A DNA stretch of 64,000 nt from contig NZ_JAIHON010000005.1 in the NCBI RefSeq assembly GCF_021173675.1, positions 62,001 to 126,000 on the forward strand, written 5' to 3'. Shown here one piece after another: positions 17,447 to 26,001 of the stretch; the first letter of the stretch is position 1; each line of letters begins with the position of its first letter. The notes under the pieces are model-generated. The model searched no databases. It saw only the letters and a list, made by a program, of their open reading frames with translations, and was not told the DNA's origin. Made by a program: the position numbers and the translations under genes. Origin of the DNA: Streptomyces lincolnensis. GTDB lineage: Bacteria > Actinomycetota > Actinomycetes > Streptomycetales > Streptomycetaceae.

Positions 17447-18538
17447 TCAGCCGGTGTAGTGGTCCAAGGCGATGAGGTTTCTCCTCGTACCTGCCAGTCC
17501 CTGACGGAGATCGAAGGACATAGACCGGATCAGTGGCACGGGGTAGCTTGGGTACGCGTCTGCGTGTGATGCCGCGGTGATCATCTGGCACGCGGCCCCG
17601 ATCGTGACCAAGATATTGGTGGCGAAGGCCTGTTGTTCCGGCAGCGGGCCAGAGGACGGCCGGAAGAGTACGGCGACCATGCTGCGGTGCCAAGACGTTT
17701 CCACCGACTCCGGAAGCGCCAGCGCCCGTGCGAGAGCCTTTCCAACCTTCCCCAGGCCGTCGGGGGACGTGGCCTGAGCTTTGCCCCAGATCCTGGCCAC
17801 CAGAGAGCTTCCCTCCCTCACACTGGGCCGGTACGAGGTGGGGTTGTGCACCTCGTGTCGTGTGCGTCGTACACCGTCGAGAAAGTCAGCGAAGGACCCG
17901 TGAACCTCCTTGTCTCCCCGGTGTACCTGGTCCCAGAAGCTGTCGGTCTCCGCCTTCTTCATCACACATACCGATTGAAGCCGCTCCAGCAGCGCCCCTT
18001 CCAGGTCGAAGAGCAGTTGGCACAGATCCCCGATTGCAGCTCCGGCCACGTTGAGCGGGGATTCGGCGCGCCAGGTGAGGTCCTCGATGATGACCGAGGC
18101 CGTCCGACCGCCGAGGCGCGGGAACCATGCCGGGAGAATCACCGGAGAGGAAATCTGAGGAAGTTGCAGGGTATTGCGAGCAAGCAGCACCACCGCGCGC
18201 CGCTCGGTGGCAGCATCGCCGACCAGATGTTTCTCGCACACCTCCTGGTTTTCCTCAAGGAGCACGACGAAGTCATCGAGTACGGCGTTGACGTTGTCGA
18301 AGGGGGCCCTGCGCACCACCAGGACCACAACGGGGTCGCCGGCCAGATGTTCCTGTAGTTCTCGCGCGTAGTCGCTCCGGTTCCCCAGGACCTGGAACCA
18401 GAACCCGCTCAGCTCACTGGCCGACGCGGTAAGCCTGGTTCTGATGGCGGCGGCGAGGCTGTCGGGCGGGATCTGTTCGTCGGCGAAGGCATTGGGGTTC
18501 GTGATGCTGGCAGTGCTCTCCTGGTTGGTGGGATTCAT
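17447..18538 (-). CDS. Unrecognised 363-aa partner of the ATPase module
   Basis: I do not recognise this family. The chosen start is ATG 18538, which overlaps the TGA of the upstream ATPase gene (ATGA); an upstream in-frame start would read 22 residues through that gene. The sequence has two halves: residues 1-190 alternate hydrophobic strands and helices (DPVVVLVVRRAPFDNVNAV, RAVVLLARNTL, ASVIIEDLTW), like an alpha/beta fold, and residues 190-363 are mainly helical, with SFADFLDGVRRTRHEVHNPTS and a hydrophobic helix TIGAACQMITAAS. No P-loop, nuclease or signal peptide is visible. Tight coupling to an 800-aa ATPase inside a defence island suggests an effector or adaptor. The RTRHEVH run is weakly HEPN-like (R-x-H spacing is not the usual RxxxxH), so I do not claim that domain. 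Confidence 0.7.
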   Translation of the reverse strand: MNPTNQESTASITNPNAFADEQIPPDSLAAAIRTRLTASASELSGFWFQVLGNRSDYARELQEHLAGDPVVVLVVRRAPFDNVNAVLDDFVVLLEENQEVCEKHLVGDAATERRAVVLLARNTLQLPQISSPVILPAWFPRLGGRTASVIIEDLTWRAESPLNVAGAAIGDLCQLLFDLEGALLERLQSVCVMKKAETDSFWDQVHRGDKEVHGSFADFLDGVRRTRHEVHNPTSYRPSVREGSSLVARIWGKAQATSPDGLGKVGKALARALALPESVETSWHRSMVAVLFRPSSGPLPEQQAFATNILVTIGAACQMITAASHADAYPSYPVPLIRSMSFDLRQGLAGTRRNLIALDHYTG

Positions 18539-20937
18539 GCGTTCACGTCTCCTTGCGTTATCGCCGCGATACGACCAAGCAAGCGGATCTTGGACCACAC
18601 CCATTCGCCGTCGCTGTCGAGGAAGTTGCTTTGCGTGGCACTGGACAGCAAGCGGTCGGCGCTGATGGCGGCGTACGGCCCGAGCCGCTCAACGATGTCC
18701 TCGAAGTCCTTCTTGCTGCACCGCATACTGTTCGGCGACGCGCGCACGATCTCGCTTAGGCAGCAGTAGACGGCGCGCAGCCACGCGGTATCCTGCCCCT
18801 CCCCCGCGCCCATGGCCTGCGAGGCAGCTCTTCGGAAAAATTCGTATTCGCGACTGCGGCTGATGTGGCTCGGGATGAGCCGGACTTGGGAGAACTGCAT
18901 GGCGTCCTCCAGCGTGAAGTGCAGGTCCGACTGGCGCCGTTGCTGTTCGATGAGGAAGGCGCCGAAGTCTCGCAGCAGGTTCACCGTGAGGTACGGGTGC
19001 CCCGCTGTCTCCGCGTAGATGGCGTCGACGAAAGCCGCGTCGAGCGACACCTGCGGGCCCAACACCTTCTGCGTGAACTGGGCGAACTCACTTGCCTCTG
19101 CGCCTGTTTCGTGTGCGAAGAGGGGGAAGGCGTCCTGCCGTACCAGCGGACTGAGCTGGTTCTGCTCCATCAGGATGAAGTGTGCGTCGGGCTGCTGCCC
19201 GAGGAACACCAATAGGTTCTCCCGCGCAAACCGGACCATCTGGTTCAGTAGAGGCTGAACCACTGTGTACCTGATTCCGGGGTCGCGTTGCAGAGCTGAC
19301 CGAAGCTCCCCGAATAGGCTCTCGTACTCGTCGAGGACGAACACGGTACGTCCACGGTCGGTCGGCGCTCCGTCCGCACAATGATTGACGAGGTCGGCGA
19401 AGAACGTAGCGGGGATACGGAGGCCTTCGTCCACCGCAGCGCAGATACGGTCGTAGCAGACGCTGTCGTTAGCCAGTTCCCCAGTCGAGGAACAAGTCTG
19501 GCTGACCACGGCCGCGTCCCCCGTCGTGGACGCCAGATCGAAGCCCGCGGTGGTCTTACCGCTGCGCCGTACGCTGCACCAGAGCCGTACACCGTTACGG
19601 CTCTCGAACGTCCGAAGGAGGTCGTGCACGCTGTGCCGGTGCACGCGGTAGTACCGCAGATTGAAGGGTTCTTCCAGCGGGAAGTCGTTGGCGAAGTTGT
19701 GCTGCAGGGGCCGCCTGCGCACGGAGGTGGTGCCCTGCCTGTAGGAGCGGGCCACGAGCAGCCCAAGCACCTGGTCCCGGGTCTGCGGGACCGACTCGAA
19801 GCCGGGCTCCCGCCGGACGGCCACGAGGGTCGCACTCAGCCGCGTGTCCTGCTCGACGAAGGTGCGTAGGTCGGACGGGAGGGGCGTCACTACGGCGGCG
19901 ACTCCTCGCCGGTAGGCCTCTTCCAGATCACGCTGATTGACATAGCCGTCGTCTAGATAGCACTGAACTTCGATCATCTGCTGATAAGGCGACCGGGTCG
20001 ACGGCCGCAGTGAAATGTCGAGCCTGTGCTCGGCCACCGAGAACTGAGAGAGGGCCGGCAACGGCACATGCTGACGATTGTCGCCAAGCCGGTCGAAGGC
20101 CCAGACGGTGGGCAGGGCACTGCGCAGTAGGCCGTCGACAATGTGATTGCGGCCGATCCGCTTCAGCAGCAGGCGCATGTCGTCCGCGACGAGGAAGGGC
20201 AGCGTGTGGAACCAGACCCGCCCGTTCTCCAGGAGAGCTTCCCGGCCTGTACGGCCTCCGAAGGCCACCTGGGCGTACCCCGTGACGATGGCGGACAACA
20301 TGCAGGAGTTCAGGGCACGTAGGCGGCGGGCGGAGTCGAGGTCGGTGGCCGCTTGCAGGCGAGTGGAATAGAACTCGATGGGGAGGTCCAAGAACCGCTG
20401 CAGACCGTTGAGCGACTTCATCAGGCCGTACTGCTCAGACTCGCCTTGCCGAATCTGGTAGTTGAAGCCCCTTTGAAAAATGTCGTCAGCGTGGCGGGAC
20501 AACGCCGAGAAGATCTTCGGGAGCAGCGTCTTTGCTTCTTCCGGGTCCATCATGCGGTCCAGGAAGGAGGTGAAGTCCTCTGCGAGGCGGTCCCGGTAGT
20601 AGGTGGACCACTGGAAGATGTGCCGGTCGCTCAGATCCTGTAGTGCCGCCTCGAACTCCTCCAGCCAGTTGCCCTCCGCCTGCGCGAGCACCTGGGGCGC
20701 CGCGACGGACTTGGGTGCGGGGCCGTGCAATTTCTCGTCGAGCAAGGCCAACAGAGCGCTCTTGCGCTTCTTCAAGAAAGCCAGTTCAAAAGCAGTCCGC
20801 AGCTGGGGCTCCCGAGCCTCCAGCTCAGCGGCGGCAAGACCCTCCACCAGCTCAGTCGCCAAGGCTTGGGCCTCAGCGGGCTTGACCTCTCTACACAGAC
20901 GCACGATCTGCTGCAAGGCAGCGTCGACACCGGACAT
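18535..20937 (-). CDS. Large P-loop ATPase of an unassigned two-gene module
   Basis: 800-aa protein. Start taken at ATG 20937 (a TTG at 20940 is immediately before it). Residues 1-80 are charged helices; 90-330 form a helical region; around 300-320 RLDISLRP followed by MIEVQCYLDDG could be a degenerate PD-(D/E)xK core. The ATPase part has a Walker A-like RSGKTT near 457 (preceded by WCSVR) and Walker B FVLDEYESLF near 529, then a C-terminal helical region with HISRSREYEFF. The sensor/oligomerisation motifs do not match a named AAA or STAND clade that I can assign. The ATPase-plus-small-partner layout, with ATGA overlap, resembles known two-gene anti-phage systems, but I know no named system with this pair. 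It faces the MADS-type operon and is separated from it by terminators. Confidence 0.8.
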   Translation of the reverse strand: MSGVDAALQQIVRLCREVKPAEAQALATELVEGLAAAELEAREPQLRTAFELAFLKKRKSALLALLDEKLHGPAPKSVAAPQVLAQAEGNWLEEFEAALQDLSDRHIFQWSTYYRDRLAEDFTSFLDRMMDPEEAKTLLPKIFSALSRHADDIFQRGFNYQIRQGESEQYGLMKSLNGLQRFLDLPIEFYSTRLQAATDLDSARRLRALNSCMLSAIVTGYAQVAFGGRTGREALLENGRVWFHTLPFLVADDMRLLLKRIGRNHIVDGLLRSALPTVWAFDRLGDNRQHVPLPALSQFSVAEHRLDISLRPSTRSPYQQMIEVQCYLDDGYVNQRDLEEAYRRGVAAVVTPLPSDLRTFVEQDTRLSATLVAVRREPGFESVPQTRDQVLGLLVARSYRQGTTSVRRRPLQHNFANDFPLEEPFNLRYYRVHRHSVHDLLRTFESRNGVRLWCSVRRSGKTTAGFDLASTTGDAAVVSQTCSSTGELANDSVCYDRICAAVDEGLRIPATFFADLVNHCADGAPTDRGRTVFVLDEYESLFGELRSALQRDPGIRYTVVQPLLNQMVRFARENLLVFLGQQPDAHFILMEQNQLSPLVRQDAFPLFAHETGAEASEFAQFTQKVLGPQVSLDAAFVDAIYAETAGHPYLTVNLLRDFGAFLIEQQRRQSDLHFTLEDAMQFSQVRLIPSHISRSREYEFFRRAASQAMGAGEGQDTAWLRAVYCCLSEIVRASPNSMRCSKKDFEDIVERLGPYAAISADRLLSSATQSNFLDSDGEWVWSKIRLLGRIAAITQGDVNA

Positions 20938-21336
20938 CAATCACCCGTTCTGAAGGTCCGTCAACAAGCCCCTGGCATCTTATTCGAGGACGTTGCGCCG
21001 CATATAGAAATACGGCATCCCCCTGCAGGAGCGATGAAGGCGTGGCCTGCGGCTCATACAACTGTCCGCGTACGTGGCAACCGCTCCGGGGAGCGGGATG
21101 GTTGACGGTACTCAGGGCAAGTGCTGAGCCCCGGTCTCACGGGCGCGGCCGGGGCGTGACAAGAACGAACGGACAGTGGTTATCCGGTTGCCGCAGGCGC
21201 GGAAGACGCCGCGGAACGCGGTGATGCGGGCCTGGACAATCCAGCTGAGCTGGTCGAAACTGCTGGCCCCAGCGCCCTTGGGCCAGCATCGTGGCACCCC
21301 GGGTTCCTGGGACCGGACTCGCCCTGTGGTCTCTGC
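20938..21336. other. Intergenic, probable promoter of the ATPase module
   Basis: About 400 bp between the ATPase gene and the IS-disrupted pseudogene. The part next to the ATPase start is relatively AT-rich (around 20970-21015, including ATATAGAAATACGG), the likeliest promoter region for the leftward module. The rest shows only short open frames with atypical composition and no recognisable protein. No repeat or RNA gene seen. Confidence 0.35.
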
Positions 21337-21667
21337 TCACCGCTGGTAAGGCCCGTACCTCCAGCCGTGCAAGAAGGGCTCCAGGTCGCTGGGCCGGGGC
21401 TCGGGTACTTCGGGCACGCGGAGCGGGCGGGTGAGCGGATCAAGTGAGCGGATGTGGTTCGTCGCCCAGGACAGCCAGGCTTCGGCCTCGGTGCGGTCAG
21501 CGCCGGTCGGCATGGATTCGATCCGCTCACTCGCCGCGGTCAGGTAGGCGGAGAGTCGTGTGGCCTGCCGCCATGCCTTCTCCTGTTGCTCCAGCAGACT
21601 GATACGGAAGGCCTCGGCATAGTCGTCACGGACCTGCCGGACCATCGCCTCCCATTGGCGGTGCTTA

Positions 21668-22567
21668 GGGGTCCTTGCAGAATGATCTTCCTGTGGCACG
21701 GTGGAAAGGTACGTGATCCCGTGCTGTGTGGGGGTGACCATGACACGGCGGAAGCCGTGGGAGGTCAGCGACGAACTGTGGGCGGTGATTGAGCCGCTGC
21801 TGCCGAAGCATGAGCGGCGGTTCCGGCACCCGGGACGCAAGCGGATCGATGACCGCAAGACGCTGCAGGGCGTGCTGTTCGTCCTCTACACCGGCATCCA
21901 GTGGGAGTACCTGCCGCAGGAGTTGGGGTTCGGTTCCGGTCCCACATGCTGGCGGCGGCTGGCCGAATGGCAGGAGGCCGGGGTATGGGAGGAACTCCAG
22001 CGGGTGCTGCTGGACCGGTTGCGGGCAACGGACCGTCTGGACTTCTCCCGCGTCACCGTGGATGCCTCGCATGTGCCGGCCAAGCGGGGGCGCAGCAGCC
22101 CAAAAGTCGGTCCGAGTCCGGTTGACCGTGCGAGGCCGGGCTCGAAGCATCACGTGCTGACCGACGCGCACGGCACCCCGTTGCGGGTGTCCCTGACCGG
22201 CGGACACCGCAACGACGTCACCCAGCTCCTGCCGCTGGTCGACGAGCTGCCCCCGGTGCGGGGGAAACGAGGCCGCCCCCGGCGCAGGCCCCGGACCCTG
22301 TATGCCGACCGCGGATACGACCACGACAGCTACCGCCGTCGGCTGCGTGAGCGCGGCATCGTCCCGAAGATTGCCCGGCGCGGCCAACCGCACGGCTCGG
22401 GCCTGGGCCGCATCCGCTGGGTCGCCGAGGCCACCATCGCCTGGCTCCACGGACCGCGCCGCTTACGGACCCGCTGGGAAACCCGGGACGACATGCACGA
22501 CGCTCTCCTCCAGCTCGCCCACTGCATGACCCTCGCCCACAAAACCCCGGCTTTCTGAAAGGACCCC
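21668..22567 (+). mobile_element. IS5-family insertion sequence, complete, 900 bp
   Basis: Terminal inverted repeats GGGGTCCTTGCAGAA (21668-21682) and the complement of TTCTGAAAGGACCCC (22553-22567) match at 14 of 15 bases. The element is flanked by a TTA duplication (21665-21667 and 22568-22570), typical of the IS427 branch of IS5. It holds one transposase gene whose stop codon lies inside the right repeat. Intact ends and duplication point to recent insertion. Confidence 0.95.
21740..22558 (+). CDS. IS5-family transposase, single-frame
   Basis: 272-aa DDE transposase. The start at ATG 21740 (MTRRKPWEVSDELW) is preferred because it opens the conserved N-terminus DELWAVIEPLLP; an upstream in-frame start adds 13 unusual residues. 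The N-terminal DUF4096-type DNA-binding part (GRKRIDDRKTLQGVLFVLYTGIQWEYLP) is followed by the catalytic core: first Asp in VTVDASHVPAKRG, second in LYADRGYDHDSYRRRLRERGI, and the Glu in the C-terminal helix (VAEATIAWLHGPRRLRTRWE). It is complete, without the programmed frameshift seen in many IS5 relatives, so the element is probably still active. It lies inside the pseudogene on the opposite strand. Confidence 0.95.
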   Translation: MTRRKPWEVSDELWAVIEPLLPKHERRFRHPGRKRIDDRKTLQGVLFVLYTGIQWEYLPQELGFGSGPTCWRRLAEWQEAGVWEELQRVLLDRLRATDRLDFSRVTVDASHVPAKRGRSSPKVGPSPVDRARPGSKHHVLTDAHGTPLRVSLTGGHRNDVTQLLPLVDELPPVRGKRGRPRRRPRTLYADRGYDHDSYRRRLRERGIVPKIARRGQPHGSGLGRIRWVAEATIAWLHGPRRLRTRWETRDDMHDALLQLAHCMTLAHKTPAF

Positions 22568-23279
22568 TTAAGCCTGGCCTGTTCCTCTTCTTCGGCGCGC
22601 TTGCGTTCGGCGGCCTGTGAGCACAGATCCACTTCCTGCGGAATTTCCGACAGTTGATCTTCCAACCGGCGGTCGACGCTGTCTTTCCAGACCGACTTGC
22701 GGTGGGTGATTCCTCCGATGAGCGTGATGGTGAGACGGTCGGAGGGCACGTGGTCGTACTTGGGAATCCTGATCCAGGAGTACCGTTCAGCGTCGGCGAG
22801 TTCTTTCCCCGTTGGCACGTGCTCGGTCGTGTCCTGCTCCTGCCCGATGGAGAAACCACACAGCTACCCCTGGGCCGTGACGGTGAACAGACCTTCGTCG
22901 TCCGGCCGGCGTGCGCGGCGTCCGTGATGTCCGCCGCGGGCCAGTCGAACCGTGTGCCCGCGATGCTCCGCCTCCGTCACGATCGCCTGCACCAGGCGAA
23001 GTGCTCGTGCCTGGACAGACTTGCTCAAGCCCAGCGCGGGTTCCCCGTCTCGCAGCGCGGCCACGATGTCATGCGGCCTGTGAAGCCGATCCGGATCAGG
23101 CATCGGCCCCACCACTCTGTGCGTCAGCCGGCTTCGACTCCCAGACTCCCCCGCAGCGCCCCACACCGACCTCCACCAGCCCGCCAGCGCCCTGCTTCAG
23201 TGCACAACGCGTGCACACTTCGGCGGGACTTCCGGAACTCCCAGGTAGAAGCGGGATGTGCCCCCACACACGAAAGGGC

Positions 23280-23307
23280 CCTGACCGGGCCAAAAGCCCA
23301 GGTCAGG
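23280..23307. terminator. Hairpin terminator, possibly bidirectional
   Basis: Stem CCTGACCGGGC / GCCCAGGTCAGG with a CAAAA loop and one bulged base, flanked by AAAGGG on the left and TAAAAAG on the right. It separates the pseudogene side from the plasmid-type cassette. Confidence 0.6.
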
Positions 23308-23423
23308 ACCTAAAAAGCAGACGAGTCGGGCTGTACGCCGGGTATTCCTGGGGCACCTTTCTGACCTGCGACTTTGGGGGATCGGACCGGCTGTGACCTG
23401 CTAGGACGGGTTGCAGAGGCGAT

Positions 23424-23528
23424 CGGAGGCAGTCAGAGGAAACGGCTCTGATTCGACCCCGATTCGACCCGAGCTGCTCGGAGCCAGTCAGAGGCAATCG
23501 CCCTCTGTTCGGCCCCGAGTCGGCCGAG
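23424..23528. repeat. Two 50-bp imperfect direct repeats, iteron-like
   Basis: Copies at 23424-23473 and 23479-23528 (period 55 bp) share CAGTCAGAGG near the start, CTCTG in the middle, TTCGRCCCCGA and a final GAG. They lie in a roughly 550-bp non-coding stretch (23167-23723) about 200 bp before a Rep-like gene. That is the place where iterons or an autoregulatory operator would be expected; only two copies are present, so an origin is a guess. Confidence 0.45.
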
Positions 23529-23632
23529 GTCGGGGCGGTGTCGAACGGGTCCGGAAACCTCTGGCGGCGCCCCCAATCGATCTCGGTCGAGCCGCGAAGG
23601 GGACGCCTGCCTCCGCTGCGGAGCCAGGCATA

Positions 23633-23667
23633 CGAAGGCCTCCAGGACGGCCATCCTGGAGGCTTCG
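23633..23667. terminator. Strong hairpin before the Rep-like gene
   Basis: Near-perfect stem: CGAAGGCCTCCAGGA pairs with TCCTGGAGGCTTCG around CGGCCA, with one bulge. It could terminate transcription entering from the left or act in the leader of the gene that starts near 23724. Confidence 0.5.
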
Positions 23668-23723
23668 TCTGGCACCGATTGGAGGTCGGTTCCGGACACC
23701 ACCCGTGGTTTTAGCGGGCCTGG

Positions 23724-25247
23724 GTGGCGTCCACGTCCTTGCGAGACGACCCCACAGTGCCACACCACACCCACCAGGCAGACCCATCCCGACGGACATT
23801 TCACCCGAGCGAGCGACTGGGGCTTTACAGGCTGTCTCCGGCTGCGGCTGATCTGGTTCTGCTCGGGGACCTCACCGGCCGCTATGCGGCGGGCAGTTAC
23901 AGCAGGCTCGGCTCCGGCGCCCGGACCGTGATCTTGCGGGCGGACCGGCAGGGCGCGGCCGAGCACGGGCACCGGATCACCGCGGCCATCGCCTGCCACG
24001 TCGCCCGCGCCGGCGGAACCGTAAACGAGCTGACCCAGCTGCTGCTCCACCCCGACCACGAAGGTGGTCGGCACGCCCGGCACATTGCGCTGCGCTCCGG
24101 GCAGGCGCGTGCCCTGGAGTACATCGGCCGGGTGTGGGCCAGCGCCTCGGCCGCGGTCGCCAGCACGCGAGTCCTGGATTCGCGTCAGCAGGCGCACGAG
24201 GTTCTCGCCGCGCTGCGGGACCGGATCGAGACCACACCCTGGCGCGGCGAGCGGGGACGGACCGCACTGCGCGTGCTGCGGGCCCATCTGACCTTCGCCG
24301 AGATCGCCAGCGGGCCCCTGCACCACGCCAGTGAGCGGCAGACCGCCGAGGAAGCAGGCGTCTCCCGCACGACGCTGCGGGTCGTCTACGAGACGGTCCT
24401 CAAGCCGCAAGGTTGGCTGCGCCGCCTTCGGGTCGGCCATGGTCGGGAGGGCTCCACCTGGTACCTCGCCGACGGCAACGCCCCCGCTTCGCTGTCTCGT
24501 TTCCGGACCACTCAGTACCCCCCCGACCCGGCACTTGAGGAGTGGCCCACCCCTGAGACACGGGCGGCGGCCGACATCGACTCCACCGTCATCAGCCGCC
24601 TGATGGGCCACGACGCCTTCGCCCACCACGGCCTCGGCAGCTCCGCCCTCATGATCATCGGCGCGCTGCACGCCCGTCCAGCCCAGACCATCGGCGAGCT
24701 CATCGGCTCGGCATCCGTGTCCCGGGCCACCGCCTACCGGACCTTGCGCCGCCTGGCCGAACACGGCCTCGTGCACCACAGCGGAGAGACCTGGAGCCTC
24801 GCGCCTCGCGCGCTGGAGGGCTTCGGTACCAGCCTGCCGGATGAGGTTCCCCGCCCGACCGCGCACCCGGCACAGGGCTGGGACGCGGTCGCCCAGCAGT
24901 ACGGCACCACGGGCGTCGCGACCCGGCGCAAGGCGCTGCACGCGGCCGAGCGCGCCGCGTACCGCGAGGCACTGGAGCGGCTTGCGGAGCACCGCAGCAA
25001 GGCCATGGTGATCGTCCGCGACGGGTGCCGGGTCCTGATCCCGGCACCCCGCCCCGACGAGATCCCCTCCGCGTGGCACGCCCCTGGTGGGCGCGTCCTC
25101 GACCCGGTCACCGGCCGCGCCGCTCCCGACTGGCGGATCGCCACCGATGGACGACTGATCCTCATCACCCCTGCCGACCAGCGCAGTTACGACGAGCTGG
25201 CCGCCGCCCATGCCGAAGCCCTCAGCGAATGGGAGTCCGCCGCATGA
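23724..25247 (+). CDS. Rep-like plasmid protein with two winged-helix domains
   Basis: 507-aa basic protein (496 aa from the alternative GTG at 23757; neither start has a good ribosome site). Two winged helix-turn-helix segments are visible: ERQTAEEAGVSRTTLRVVYE with a wing ending GREGSTWYLAD (about residues 200-245), and SASVSRATAYRTLRRLAEHG with a wing ending SGETWSLAPRAL (about 325-365). The C-terminal 120 residues contain ERAAYREALERLAEHRSKAM and AWHAPGGRVLDPVTG. Proteins with this layout head partition cassettes on actinobacterial plasmids. It could be the replication initiator or a cassette regulator; the neighbouring direct repeats and the ParA genes favour a plasmid role. It ends with ATGA overlap into the next HTH gene, so the five genes 23724-27559 form one operon. 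Confidence 0.65.
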   Translation: MASTSLRDDPTVPHHTHQADPSRRTFHPSERLGLYRLSPAAADLVLLGDLTGRYAAGSYSRLGSGARTVILRADRQGAAEHGHRITAAIACHVARAGGTVNELTQLLLHPDHEGGRHARHIALRSGQARALEYIGRVWASASAAVASTRVLDSRQQAHEVLAALRDRIETTPWRGERGRTALRVLRAHLTFAEIASGPLHHASERQTAEEAGVSRTTLRVVYETVLKPQGWLRRLRVGHGREGSTWYLADGNAPASLSRFRTTQYPPDPALEEWPTPETRAAADIDSTVISRLMGHDAFAHHGLGSSALMIIGALHARPAQTIGELIGSASVSRATAYRTLRRLAEHGLVHHSGETWSLAPRALEGFGTSLPDEVPRPTAHPAQGWDAVAQQYGTTGVATRRKALHAAERAAYREALERLAEHRSKAMVIVRDGCRVLIPAPRPDEIPSAWHAPGGRVLDPVTGRAAPDWRIATDGRLILITPADQRSYDELAAAHAEALSEWESAA

Positions 25248-25816
25248 ACCCAGAGCCCCCAGTCACATCCGATGCGAGCGAGGCCGTGACGCCCGAGGCC
25301 CTGCGTAAGCAGTACGAGTCCGGTGCCACGGTCGACGAACTCGTCGCTACGAGTGGCCTGTCGTACGGCACGGTTCTCAACCGGCTGCACGAGGCCGGGA
25401 CCGAGATGCGCACATCGTGGCAGACCCGTCGAATGCGCCAGGACCCTCAGGCACGCCAACGCCTCGCAGCGCATCTTCGCACCTTGTACGAGCAGCACGG
25501 CGCCACCCTCACCGAACTCGCTGCGGCTGCGGAAGGGACGAGGCGTGCCGCCCGGCGTCTGCTGATCGAGGCCGGCGGCAGCGTGCGCACCACGCAGCAG
25601 ACGCTGCGGATGCGCGCCGCAGCTCGGGCTGCTGACCGGCAGGAGCTCACGCTGTCCCTGCGAGCGCGCTATGAGGCTGGCGCCACGGTCCCGGACCTCG
25701 CCAAGGAGTGCAACTACTCGGTCGCCACCGTGTACCGGCTCCTGCACCAGGCGGGCACCCGCATGCGGCCCAAGCACAACCACGGCCCGGCCCGCACCCC
25801 GAGGAAGAGGTCATGA
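25244..25816 (+). CDS. Small protein with three helix-turn-helix repeats
   Basis: 190-aa protein from ATG 25244, which overlaps the preceding stop. Three similar blocks follow each other: LRKQYESGATVDELVATSGLSYGTVLNRLHEAGTEMR, LRTLYEQHGATLTELAAAAEGTRRAARRLLIEAGGSVR and LRARYEAGATVPDLAKECNYSVATVYRLLHQAGTRMR, each shown here only as its ends and core in the window order. Each is a homeodomain-like helix-turn-helix ending in AG-x-x-x-R, so the protein probably contacts three adjacent DNA subsites. It is the second gene of the plasmid-type operon and may act as an accessory partition or regulatory protein. It overlaps the following small frame by ATGA. Confidence 0.7.
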   Translation: MNPEPPVTSDASEAVTPEALRKQYESGATVDELVATSGLSYGTVLNRLHEAGTEMRTSWQTRRMRQDPQARQRLAAHLRTLYEQHGATLTELAAAAEGTRRAARRLLIEAGGSVRTTQQTLRMRAAARAADRQELTLSLRARYEAGATVPDLAKECNYSVATVYRLLHQAGTRMRPKHNHGPARTPRKRS

Positions 25817-26001
25817 GCGCGCCCGCAGATGTTCACGGCTGGGCCCCGCAGAACAAGGGACCGACGGTGCGCCATCCCGAACACGGCACGGCAGCACGGG
25901 CCCCGCCGCCGTCGGCCGACACCCGCCACCGAACGTCGGCCTTCTCGCCGACGCACATACGACAACGCACCTTCCAGTTTCAGGAGATCAAGCACCCGTG
26001 A
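25813..26001 (+). CDS. Small 62-aa frame coupled to parA
   Basis: Starts at ATG 25813 overlapping the previous TGA and ends at TGA 25999-26001, overlapping the GTG of the ParA gene. The exact double overlap keeps the translational chain of the operon unbroken, the best argument that it is translated. The product (begins MSAPADVHGWAPQ) is rich in Pro, Arg, His and Thr with no recognisable domain. It may only serve to carry ribosomes to the ParA start. Confidence 0.4.
   Translation: MSAPADVHGWAPQNKGPTVRHPEHGTAARAPPPSADTRHRTSAFSPTHIRQRTFQFQEIKHP

Larger units (their letters stand above)
21337..23166 (-). pseudogene. Conserved actinobacterial protein, broken by a stop and an IS
   Basis: One reading frame runs leftward from about 23166 to 21337 if two lesions are undone. 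First, an in-frame TAG at 22866-22864 interrupts ...FTVTAQG / LCGFSIG... (a CAG or TGG codon would restore it). Second, an IS5-family element at 21668-22567 splits ...EEEEQARL from KHRQWEAMVRQ...; removing the element plus one TTA target copy rejoins the frame exactly. The restored product has a helical N-terminus (PHDIVAALRD, ALRLVQAIVTEAEHRGH), RYSWIRIPKYDHVPSDRLT in the middle, a charged coiled coil, and a C-terminus with AEAWLSWATNHI and FLHGWRYGPYQ. This resembles a hypothetical protein I associate with Streptomyces genomes; the function is unknown to me. Its true 5' end may lie further upstream and also be decayed. Confidence 0.85.

Noticed and set aside
17447..20937. Toxin-antitoxin pair
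   Set aside because: The proteins are 363 and 800 aa with an ATPase, far from typical toxin-antitoxin sizes, and no toxin fold is visible.
21112..21297. Short minus-strand frame next to the pseudogene as a transposase remnant
   Set aside because: A brief stretch looks protein-like, but there are no catalytic residues or terminal repeats to support a transposase.
23424..23528. CRISPR array
   Set aside because: Only two imperfect 50-bp repeats with a 5-bp gap, no spacers and no cas genes.
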